DNA from: an uncultured bacterium
GTDB lineage: Bacteria; Hydrogenedentota; Hydrogenedentia; Hydrogenedentales; JAEUWI01
Assembly (NCBI GenBank): GCA_937895305.1
Contig: CALAXS010000260.1
Span: 1 to 12,491 of the forward strand
Direction of reading: 5' to 3'
Length of the DNA: 12,491 nucleotides
In this document: positions 5,905 to 12,491 of the stretch, piece by piece
Layout of the letters: every line of letters begins with the position of its first letter
How positions within the stretch are numbered: position 1 is the first letter of the stretch
Notes under the pieces: generated by a model
Told to the model about the DNA's origin: nothing
Databases searched by the model: none
What the model saw: only the letters and a program-made list of their open reading frames with translations
Translations under genes and position numbers: made by a program

Positions 5905-6780
5905 ATGCCAGTATTTGATCAACATTACAAGACCTACAAAGGCACCCCCTGGCGCCGATTCCGCTGGTTGATTATTATGGAGCACGAGCTTCGGGCCTTG
6001 ACTTCCTTTCGCATATTTAAAATCCTGGTGTTACTGGCAGGATTCAATGTGCTGTTGCGTTTCCTCCAGATTCTTGCAACCGATATTATCGCCCAGGACC
6101 CCAACCATCTCCTGACCCCCATCATTAAACAAATCCATTTTATGCGTGTGGATGTCTATCTCTTTAAAGAATTTATTCAGCTTCAAATCCCCATAACATT
6201 CATCACGATTCTCTACGCGGGTTCCGGCATGATTTGCAATGACATTCGCTACAATCTAGTGGATGTTTATTTTTCCAAACCCATCACCTGGAAAGATTAT
6301 GTGATTGGAAAAGTCGGTAGCCTCTTCACCATAGGGATGTGTTTCACCTTTGTTCCGGTATTCTTGCTCTTGACCCTGCATAATTTCTTTTTGCCGGGCA
6401 TGGAAAACCTGATTCAATCTCTGGAATGGCTCCTGCAAAGTGCTTTGTATTGTACCGCCATTTCACTATCCCTGGCTTCTGTAACCCTCGCAGCTTCTTC
6501 TCTGGTCAACAGTCCGGGTTTCGCTGCCATAACCATTTTCATGGTTACCATGGCCGATACCGCGATGGCTGGAATCATTGCTGTACTACTGCGAGAGCGA
6601 AACTTTCTCATACTGGCCTATGGTTCCGTACTCACAACCATTGGCGAGCTTATATTTCAGACAAGGCATGGCCAATATAATTTACATTGGGGCTACTCCC
6701 TGGCCATGGTGGTGCTGGTCTGTGGTACGAGTTTGCTGATTGTATCCTGGAAGATCCGGCGTGTGGGGAATACATCATGA
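5905..6780 (+). CDS. ABC-2 type transporter permease, first of two
   Basis: The 291-residue membrane protein has about six helices (roughly 35-58, 92-111, 135-158, 175-200, 204-228 and 264-282). The segment NDIRYNLVDVYFSKPITWKD (112-131) after the second helix matches the ABC-2 permease pattern in which an acidic helix precedes a conserved 'L-x-x-P' turn and the next helix. The cytoplasmic N-terminus contains YKTYKGTPWRRFRW (8-21), like the 'Y-x-x-Y-x-G ... R' head of related permeases, and this supports the ATG at 5905. The longer upstream frame only overlaps the ATPase gene. GGAG at 5891-5894 is a ribosome binding site. It starts one base after the ATPase stop and its TGA overlaps the next ATG, so it is probably translationally coupled to both ATPase genes. 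Substrate unknown. Confidence 0.85.
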   Translation: MPVFDQHYKTYKGTPWRRFRWLIIMEHELRALTSFRIFKILVLLAGFNVLLRFLQILATDIIAQDPNHLLTPIIKQIHFMRVDVYLFKEFIQLQIPITFITILYAGSGMICNDIRYNLVDVYFSKPITWKDYVIGKVGSLFTIGMCFTFVPVFLLLTLHNFFLPGMENLIQSLEWLLQSALYCTAISLSLASVTLAASSLVNSPGFAAITIFMVTMADTAMAGIIAVLLRERNFLILAYGSVLTTIGELIFQTRHGQYNLHWGYSLAMVVLVCGTSLLIVSWKIRRVGNTS

Positions 6781-7700
6781 GCAGCCCCATCATTGAAGCA
6801 AAAAATCTGTCAAAATGGTATGGCGAAGTCGTCGCCCTCAACAACATTGATATTGCCATTCCCCAAGGGGTAACCGGTCTGCTGGGCCCCAATGGTGCAG
6901 GTAAAAGCACCTTCATCAAGTTGGCCCTGGGCCTTTTCTCCCCCAGTCGGGGCTATGTCCATGTACATGGTGCCGCCCCCAGAAACAATCGAAAAGTGCT
7001 GCAACAGATCGGGTACTGCCCTGAAGTAGACCAATTCCACGAAACCATGACCGGCTATGAATTTGTCTATTGGCTGAATCGTCAATGGGGTATGCGGAAA
7101 AAGGATGCTATTGAAACCGCTGAGAGTGCCTGTGAGCGTGTGGGTATGAAGGACCGTATGCACGATCTGATCACCACTTACAGTAAAGGCATGCGTCAAC
7201 GCATAAAACTGGCCCAGGCCCTGGCGCCTGCGCCTCTCCTGCTCTTTCTGGACGAACCCATGGCAGGTCTTGACCCCCGGGGCCGTGAAGAGATTTTTGG
7301 ATTAATCCGGCAATTGGGCGACGAGGGCCTGTCCGTTATTGTATCCAGCCATATTCTCCACGAAGTGGAACAGGTCACCGATCAGGTGGTGCTTATTTAT
7401 AACGGCATCGTACTGGCCCAGGGCCGTGTTTCGGAAATTCGCGACGTGCTTGACACCCATCCCAGAACCATACGGATAGCAGGGCCAAACCTGCGCACGC
7501 TTGCGCAAGAGATTGTAGGTAATGTGGATGTTCTCGGCCTCGAATTGGGGGACGGGCATGTGGATATTCGAACACGGACCCCCAACGAAACCTTTGAGCA
7601 ACTCAATCAATGGCTTGCGAAACCGGGCCATACGGGCTATACCCTGCAATGTACGGATGATGACCTTCAGTCGGTTTTCGACTATCTGGTGAGAAGATAA
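6777..7700 (+). CDS. ABC-2 type exporter ATP-binding protein, second of two
   Basis: This 307-residue ATPase is a paralogue of the first. Motifs are Walker A GPNGAGKST (37-45), signature YSKGMRQR (135-142), Walker B LLLFLDEP with Glu160, D-loop GLDP (164-167) and His192. The Q-loop position reads GYCPE. The C-terminal region (about 225-307) differs from the first ATPase. The ATG at 6777 overlaps the permease stop (ATGA) with GGGGAA (6765-6770) as ribosome binding site; the longer in-frame extension to 6687 overlaps permease coding sequence and gives a non-family N-terminus, so it is rejected. The order ATPase-permease-ATPase-permease suggests either two related exporters or one assembly with unlike halves. 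Confidence 0.88.
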   Translation: MSSPIIEAKNLSKWYGEVVALNNIDIAIPQGVTGLLGPNGAGKSTFIKLALGLFSPSRGYVHVHGAAPRNNRKVLQQIGYCPEVDQFHETMTGYEFVYWLNRQWGMRKKDAIETAESACERVGMKDRMHDLITTYSKGMRQRIKLAQALAPAPLLLFLDEPMAGLDPRGREEIFGLIRQLGDEGLSVIVSSHILHEVEQVTDQVVLIYNGIVLAQGRVSEIRDVLDTHPRTIRIAGPNLRTLAQEIVGNVDVLGLELGDGHVDIRTRTPNETFEQLNQWLAKPGHTGYTLQCTDDDLQSVFDYLVRR

Positions 7701-7703
7701 CTT

Positions 7704-8576
7704 ATGAATGAATCCAACACCCATCAATTCCACACCTTGGGCGATCAACCTGTACAAGGTGGATACCTGACCTATGTCATGGCAGCCTTTGGTCAGGGGT
7801 TGTTGCTGCTCATACGCCGCCCCCGTCTTCTGCTGGTGTCGGGCATTACATTGCTGCCAGTCCTTATCCCTATCATGATTGCTTTCTTCTCTCGCGATCA
7901 ATATGCCAGCGACGGAACGGACATATTTATTCAACTGGCAACGCGCCTACATATCTCCGTTTTCGTGCCTCTCCTCTCCCTCTTTTTTGGCAGTATGCTC
8001 ATTGCCGAAGAAATTGAATCCCAGACCATAACCTATCTTCTGACCCGCCCCAGTCCCCGATCCGCCTGGGTTCTTGGGCGCTTCATGGCCTATGCACTTG
8101 TGGCGACCAGCCTGCTTTGGTTATCGCTTACACTCACTTATGTGGCCTGTACCACACTCGCTGATCTTGACTTCGCACCCATTCACCTCAAGCTACTTGC
8201 CTGGTATGCAGGAATAGGCATTCTGGGGATACTCACCTACGGGACCCTGTCTATGTATCTCGGTGCCGGGACCAAGCGACCCATTGTCTATGGTGTGCTG
8301 CTCTTTTTCGGGTGGGAACCCATGGCACGGGTAATTCCCGGCATTGTAGATTTTTTAACGGTCATGAAGTATCTGGAAGCACTCTTTCCACCCGCAGCGC
8401 CCCGTTTGGCCGACATGGCCGTTCAATCCACACTGGGCGAATACACCAAGCTGGTCTATTCTGTACAGGCTACCCATGCGTTGTTGGTCCTCGCAGCCCT
8501 CTTTTGTTTCTTTATGACCATGACGGTCTGGGTACTACGCAGCAAAGAATTTGCCGGGACGCGCATGGCACGCTAA
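7704..8576 (+). CDS. ABC-2 type transporter permease, second of two
   Basis: The 290-residue protein has a cytoplasmic N-terminus and about six hydrophobic segments (roughly 43-62, 84-101, 124-150, 163-187, 191-217 and 255-277). The segment IAEEIESQTITYLLTRPSPR (100-119) is a close match to the ABC-2 permease consensus 'E-E-x-E-x-x-T-I-x-x-L-L-x-R-P'. It starts three bases after the stop of the second ATPase, which is its likely partner. Its last four bases overlap the end of the XerD-like gene on the opposite strand, and no terminator is visible after it. Substrate unknown. Confidence 0.85.
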   Translation: MNESNTHQFHTLGDQPVQGGYLTYVMAAFGQGLLLLIRRPRLLLVSGITLLPVLIPIMIAFFSRDQYASDGTDIFIQLATRLHISVFVPLLSLFFGSMLIAEEIESQTITYLLTRPSPRSAWVLGRFMAYALVATSLLWLSLTLTYVACTTLADLDFAPIHLKLLAWYAGIGILGILTYGTLSMYLGAGTKRPIVYGVLLFFGWEPMARVIPGIVDFLTVMKYLEALFPPAAPRLADMAVQSTLGEYTKLVYSVQATHALLVLAALFCFFMTMTVWVLRSKEFAGTRMAR

Positions 8577-9493
8577 GACCTCGGATGAAATTCTTCGTGG
8601 GCCTTCGACAAGCGTTCGGACGAAACGTGCGTATAAATCTGCGTGGTATGTATGGCCGAATGGCCCAGCATCTCCTGTACCGCACGCAGGTCGGCACCAT
8701 TATCCAACAAATGCGTTGCGAAGCTGTGTCGCAGCATGTGGGGCGTTACATTCTGGGTGATGTTAGCTGTACGTGCATGGAGCTTCACCCGGTTCCAGAT
8801 GCTCTGTCGGGATAAGCGTTTGCCTCTTGAGGACAGAAACAAGGTGTTGTCCATCGCTTGCATCGTCGCCCGTACCCCGAGCCAGTCCTGAACTTTGGCG
8901 ATAGCCCCCTCCCCCAGCGGCACCAGGCGCACCTTGGTTCCTTTGCCTCTCACCCGCAGGCTGCTCTCATCCAGTCGAATATCCGCCAGCGGTAAATTGG
9001 CCAATTCAGAAATGCGCAGGCCGCAAGAGTAAAAAAGCTCCAGCATGGCCATGTCCCGCTCCTGAAAACGTTGTGCTTCCCTTGGTGCCTCCAGTAAGGC
9101 TTCCACTTCAGCACGACTCAGGTAATGGGGCAAGGTCTTGTCAAGACGCGGAAGCGCAATGCCTTCAGTAACATCTTCTTCTACCAAACCATCATCCAGT
9201 AGAAAGAAATGGAAACGGCGGATGGCACTCACATGCCGTGCAACGGATCGCTTCGACAAGCCCGCGGCACCCAGTCCGCCCATGTGGTCCGTCAGGTGTT
9301 TACGTTGGATATGGGATGGCTCACTTACACCCTGTGCAGCGAGAAGCTGGAGATAGCGTGTGAGATCATCCCCATAGGCTGCCAGCGTCTTTTCTGCTAA
9401 CCCCTGTTCAAAAACAGCGATCTCCATAAATCGGTCATAGGCCCGAAGGAGCTCAGGGCAGGGTTGCGGTAAGTCTGGATTGAAATGCGCCAT
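8573..9493 (-). CDS. xerD: Tyrosine recombinase, XerD-like
   Basis: This 306-residue protein matches the XerC/XerD family in length and layout: an N-terminal SAM-like core-binding domain (about 15-110) and a C-terminal catalytic domain (about 120-306). The catalytic set is complete: Arg160 in YSCGLRISEL, Lys184 in RGKGTK, His252 and Arg255 in HMLRHSFATHLL, His278 in LGHSAIHTTQIYTHV, and the nucleophile Tyr287. The tail ends EEFHPRS, like the HPRA ending of XerC/XerD. The GADLRAVQEMLGHS stretch is closer to E. coli XerD (GADLRVVQMLLGHS) than to XerC. The family resolves chromosome dimers at dif. No integrase-type neighbours or att repeats were seen, so a housekeeping role is favoured over a mobile-element one. 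It lies 44 bp downstream of ychF on the same strand; the ribosome binding site is weak. Confidence 0.88.
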   Translation of the reverse strand: MAHFNPDLPQPCPELLRAYDRFMEIAVFEQGLAEKTLAAYGDDLTRYLQLLAAQGVSEPSHIQRKHLTDHMGGLGAAGLSKRSVARHVSAIRRFHFFLLDDGLVEEDVTEGIALPRLDKTLPHYLSRAEVEALLEAPREAQRFQERDMAMLELFYSCGLRISELANLPLADIRLDESSLRVRGKGTKVRLVPLGEGAIAKVQDWLGVRATMQAMDNTLFLSSRGKRLSRQSIWNRVKLHARTANITQNVTPHMLRHSFATHLLDNGADLRAVQEMLGHSAIHTTQIYTHVSSERLSKAHEEFHPRS

Positions 9494-9537
9494 GACTCTA
9501 TTGTCTTACGACTCTCGCCATAAAGCAAATAAGCTGC

Positions 9538-10638
9538 CTACACATTAAACCTGAAGTGCATCACATCACCATCCGCCACTACATAGTCCTTGCCTTCAAC
9601 GCGCATGACCCCGGCCGCCTTGGCCCCGTTCTCCCCATTGTGCGAAACAAAATCGTTGTATGCGATGACTTCCGCGCGGATGAAGCCCCGCTCGAAGTCG
9701 GTGTGAATCACCCCGGCAGCTTGCGGTGCTGTCCACCCATTGCGAATGGTCCAGGCCCGTACTTCCTTTACCCCTGCGGTGAAATAACTGATGAGTCCCA
9801 GCGCACGGAAGCTCTTGTGAATGACCTGGTCCAGGCCACTCTCTTCCACACCCATGTCGGTCAGAAATTCCATACGCTCGTCATCGCTCATCCCCGCCAT
9901 GTCTTCCTCAAACTTGGCGCATAACTTCACCACCTCGGCACCCTCACTTTTGGCGAGTGCCTGCACTGACTGTACATATACATTGTCTTCGACAAGGCCA
10001 CCTTCATCCACATTAGCGACATAAATCACCTTTTTGGAAGTGATAAACTGCATATCTTTATCCAGTTCCCTAAAGGCCTGGTTTTTCTGATCGCCAAAGG
10101 CGCGAACCGGGTTATCTCCCTCCAGGTGTGTCTTCAATGCTTCACACACTTCCAACTGGGGGCGTAGTGATTTATCACTCTTGGCCATACGCGCCAGACG
10201 GTCAATCTTGTTATCCAGCTGCTGTAAATCCGCGAGGATTAGCTCCGTGTTGATGACCTCAATATCACCCTTGGGATCCGGCTTGGCATTCACATGGATC
10301 ACATTATCATCATCAAAACAACGCACCACATGGACAATAGCCGAAGTTTCCCGGATGTTCCCCAGGAACTGGTTTCCCAGCCCCTCCCCTTGACTCGCAC
10401 CTTTCACCAGCCCGGCAATATCCACAAACTCAATGGTGGAGTACAATGTTTTAACGGGGTTTACGATGGCTTCCAGCTTTTCGATGCGGGGGTCTGGAAC
10501 AGGCACGATGGCCTTGTTTGGCTCGATGGTGCAAAAGGGATAGTTTGCTGCTTCCGCGTTCTGCGCCTTGGTCAATGCGTTAAAGGTGGTGCTTTTGCCA
10601 ACATTGGGCAGGCCGACAATACCAATACTAAGAGCCAT
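9538..10638 (-). CDS. ychF: Ribosome-binding ATPase YchF
   Basis: The 366 residues match the usual length of YchF/OLA1 proteins (E. coli 363). The P-loop is GLPNVGKST (9-17). The G3 region DIAGLVKGASQGEGLGN (73-89) is a family hallmark. The G4-like motif is NVDE (209-212) instead of the NKxD of true GTPases, in line with the ATP preference of this family. A coiled-coil insert (about 125-200) and a C-terminal TGS domain (about 283-366, ending DGDVMHFRFNV) complete the fold. YchF associates with ribosomes and is linked to stress and redox regulation of translation. The ATG at 10638 has TGAGGTG about seven bases upstream. It follows the intrinsic terminator of the acyl-CoA synthetase gene, so it probably has its own promoter in 10639-10692, though none could be defined. 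Confidence 0.97.
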   Translation of the reverse strand: MALSIGIVGLPNVGKSTTFNALTKAQNAEAANYPFCTIEPNKAIVPVPDPRIEKLEAIVNPVKTLYSTIEFVDIAGLVKGASQGEGLGNQFLGNIRETSAIVHVVRCFDDDNVIHVNAKPDPKGDIEVINTELILADLQQLDNKIDRLARMAKSDKSLRPQLEVCEALKTHLEGDNPVRAFGDQKNQAFRELDKDMQFITSKKVIYVANVDEGGLVEDNVYVQSVQALAKSEGAEVVKLCAKFEEDMAGMSDDERMEFLTDMGVEESGLDQVIHKSFRALGLISYFTAGVKEVRAWTIRNGWTAPQAAGVIHTDFERGFIRAEVIAYNDFVSHNGENGAKAAGVMRVEGKDYVVADGDVMHFRFNV

Positions 10639-10692
10639 GGATACACCTCAGGAACAGACGCTATGCCTGGATTTGTGTTAATGGAAAACGTG

Positions 10693-10723
10693 TAAAATAA
10701 AGAAGCGACGCTAGACGCGTCGC
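10693..10723 (-). terminator. Intrinsic terminator of the acyl-CoA synthetase gene
   Basis: Read on the minus strand, GCGACGC and GCGTCGC form a perfect 7-bp stem (10717-10723 with 10705-10711) around a 5-base loop, followed by the T-rich run TTCTTTATTTTA (10704-10693). It lies 36 bp after the synthetase stop and upstream of ychF, and fits a rho-independent terminator separating the two. Confidence 0.75.
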
Positions 10724-10759
10724 ACTGCAAATAGTATAGCAAAGACAAGGCAGTGGCTT

Positions 10760-12491
10760 CTATGCCGGATTCTTTACTTCACCATAGAGACGCTCCACCA
10801 CATCTGCATGATTATTGGCGACCACATTCCGCTTGATTTTCATGGTCGGCGTCATCTCGCCCGATTCCACAGTAAATTCCTCATCCAGAAGATGGTACTT
10901 CTGAACCCGTTCATACTTGGCCAACTGTGCATTTGCCCTGTCGATTGCGGCCTGGAGTCGCTCATGAATTTCATGATCCCCCAGTCCCTCTGCCTTGGCA
11001 ACATCAGTCGCTAGGGTGATCAACGCGATCAGATAGGGCTTGCGGTCACCCAACACAACAACCTGTGAAACCAGTGGCTCGCGCTTTATAAGCAATTCAC
11101 TGTTATTGGGGGCAACGTTTTTGCCCCCTGCGGTAATGATCAGGTTTTTCTTACGGTCTGTAATGCGCAGGAAGCCATCCTCATCTATCTCGCCAATATC
11201 CCCGGTTTGAAACCAACCCTCAGCATTAATGGCTTCCGAAGTGGCTTCCGGCTTATTCAGGTAACCCTTGAAGATAGAGTCCCCACGCATGAGCACTTCG
11301 CCGTCTTCTGCGATTCGACAGTCGATTCCGTTGAGGACACGGCCCACCGTGCCGATTTTTACAGCACCCATCACATTGATGTGGCTTGCACCGCAGGTCT
11401 CGGACAGACCATAAGCCTCCAACATGGGCAGACCAAAGGCCCAGAAAAAGCTCATGATTTCTGAATCCATCGGTGCGGCCGCTGTTACGCACATACGAAC
11501 CTTACCCCCCAACTGTGCACGAACCTTGGAGAGAACCAGCTTATCGGCGATACGGTGTTTAATTGCAAGTCCCAAGGGTAAGGATTTACTTTCCACCGTG
11601 TATTTTGATGCCGCAGCCCCCACGCCCCACGCCCAATTGAAAATCTTTTTCTTCTTTTCAGAAGAATTTTCCACGGAAGAGATAATCTTTTGATAGACCT
11701 TTTCATATACACGCGGTACTGCAACCAGGATGGTCGGCTGCTTTTCCAAAATCGTCTTGCCAATCTTGGAAAAGTCAGGACAAAAATAGGCTGTCAATCC
11801 GCCCATTACACGCCCAACCCAGGTGAGATATTCCGCCACATGGCTCATAGGTAAAAAGGCGATCAAAGAATCCTCTGCGTGATAAATACCATGTTCATTA
11901 AGCTTGTGCACATTGGCCATACAATTTCCGTGTGTGAGAATGACCCCCTTGGGCATACCCGTCGTCCCGCTGGTATACACCAAAACCGCATACGCCTCTG
12001 GTGATATGGCAGCCACCATCTCCCCATAGCTGTCCGGGGATGTCTGCTTAATCTTTTCCCCGGATGCCAGTACCTGCTCATAGCTCACTACCGCATCATC
12101 ATCAGGCAAAGCATCGCCCCAATAGATATAGGTCGTAACATGGGGCAACTCGTCCCGTCGTGACAAGAGGATTTCCAGACGCTCCGGGGTATCGACACAA
12201 CAAATCTTGGCACTGGAATCATGGATGATATAGACCGCTTGCTCCGCAGTACTCGTCTGATAGATACCCGAAATATGGGCACCCGCTGCCTGTGCACCCA
12301 AATTCAATATAGACCACTCAGGCACGGTATCCCCGAATATTGCTACACAATCCCCCTCACCAATCCCCAAGTCCCGCAGACCAAGCGCCGCCCGCTCTAC
12401 CAATTCGCCATACTCGCTATACGTGGTGGCATGCCAGATGCCAGCATCATCTTCAGCTTCATAGGCTATGGTGTGCGGTAATTCAGCACAC
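10760..12491 (-). CDS. Long-chain acyl-CoA synthetase (AMP-binding), 5' end cut by window edge
   Basis: An AMP-forming ligase that would activate fatty acids to acyl-CoA through an acyl-adenylate. Numbering from the Leu codon at 12403, it shows the P-loop YTSGTTGMPKG (143-153), AYGLSETCG (330-338), GWFQTGDIGEIDEDGF (396-411), DRKKNLIITAGGKN (416-429) and a C-terminal MTPTMKIKR (517-525) with the likely catalytic Lys. TTG at 12403 could be taken as a start, but the frame continues open to the edge for 29 more codons with family-like sequence (for example TTYSEYGELVERAALGL across the junction), so the true start lies outside the window. The visible chain of 576 residues is near the roughly 600 of FadD15-type enzymes, so only a short N-terminal piece is missing. 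Chain-length preference cannot be told. Confidence 0.92.
   Translation of the reverse strand, partial: CAELPHTIAYEAEDDAGIWHATTYSEYGELVERAALGLRDLGIGEGDCVAIFGDTVPEWSILNLGAQAAGAHISGIYQTSTAEQAVYIIHDSSAKICCVDTPERLEILLSRRDELPHVTTYIYWGDALPDDDAVVSYEQVLASGEKIKQTSPDSYGEMVAAISPEAYAVLVYTSGTTGMPKGVILTHGNCMANVHKLNEHGIYHAEDSLIAFLPMSHVAEYLTWVGRVMGGLTAYFCPDFSKIGKTILEKQPTILVAVPRVYEKVYQKIISSVENSSEKKKKIFNWAWGVGAAASKYTVESKSLPLGLAIKHRIADKLVLSKVRAQLGGKVRMCVTAAAPMDSEIMSFFWAFGLPMLEAYGLSETCGASHINVMGAVKIGTVGRVLNGIDCRIAEDGEVLMRGDSIFKGYLNKPEATSEAINAEGWFQTGDIGEIDEDGFLRITDRKKNLIITAGGKNVAPNNSELLIKREPLVSQVVVLGDRKPYLIALITLATDVAKAEGLGDHEIHERLQAAIDRANAQLAKYERVQKYHLLDEEFTVESGEMTPTMKIKRNVVANNHADVVERLYGEVKNPA

Noticed and set aside
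6687..6776. N-terminal extension of the second ATPase
   Set aside because: The extension overlaps permease coding sequence; the ATG at 6777 gives the standard ABC N-terminus and an ATGA overlap.
7302..7934. 210-codon minus-strand frame across the second ATPase and second permease genes
   Set aside because: It spans two real genes on the other strand and shows no family pattern.
8573..9493. XerD-like gene as the integrase of a genomic island
   Set aside because: Its length and ending fit housekeeping Xer proteins; there is no adjacent tRNA, att-like repeat or mobile gene, and ychF is a core-genome neighbour.

Overview
The window is a bacterial chromosomal segment of moderate GC, estimated by eye at about 50%. 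It is densely coded, with ATGA-type gene overlaps, and holds ten complete genes plus one gene cut at each edge. I see no phage or plasmid genes, no insertion sequence, no CRISPR array and no tRNA or rRNA. The mix of genes (an ECF sigma factor next to a DUF4097-like protein, a large carboxypeptidase-regulatory-like repeat protein and ABC-2 exporters) together with intergenic hairpin repeats suits an under-sampled, free-living, Gram-negative-type lineage such as the PVC or Hydrogenedentota-like groups. That placement is inference only; no marker gene here fixes the taxonomy.

Layout. At the left edge (1-56, minus) is the likely start of a gene encoding a signal-peptide-like N-terminus. It diverges from a plus-strand run reaching 8576. 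The first part of that run (174-4721) is a four-gene unit: an exported or membrane-anchored DUF4097-like beta-repeat protein, an ECF-type RNA polymerase sigma factor, a small two-helix membrane protein in the position of an anti-sigma factor, and an 852-residue membrane-anchored protein with about eight carboxypeptidase-regulatory-like beta-sandwich repeats. Genes 1/2 and 2/3 overlap. A possible ECF promoter lies just before the first gene, so the unit may be autoregulated.

A 249-bp gap (4722-4970) follows. It holds an imperfect 34/35-bp direct repeat that includes the TTG start and first codons of the next gene. The two copies bracket three perfect hairpins of dispersed-repeat type. After it come two ATPase/permease pairs of ABC-2 exporters (4971-8576) in the order ATPase, permease, ATPase, permease, tightly packed and probably cotranscribed.

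The right third is on the minus strand and holds conserved housekeeping-type genes: a long-chain acyl-CoA synthetase cut by the right edge, an intrinsic terminator, ychF, and an XerD-like tyrosine recombinase. The recombinase gene meets the last ABC permease gene tail to tail with a 4-bp overlap.

The most interesting part is the sigma-factor unit, read here as a possible envelope-sensing or envelope-remodelling module linked to ABC-2 export. The second point of interest is the rearranged, repeat-filled leader of the first ABC ATPase gene.
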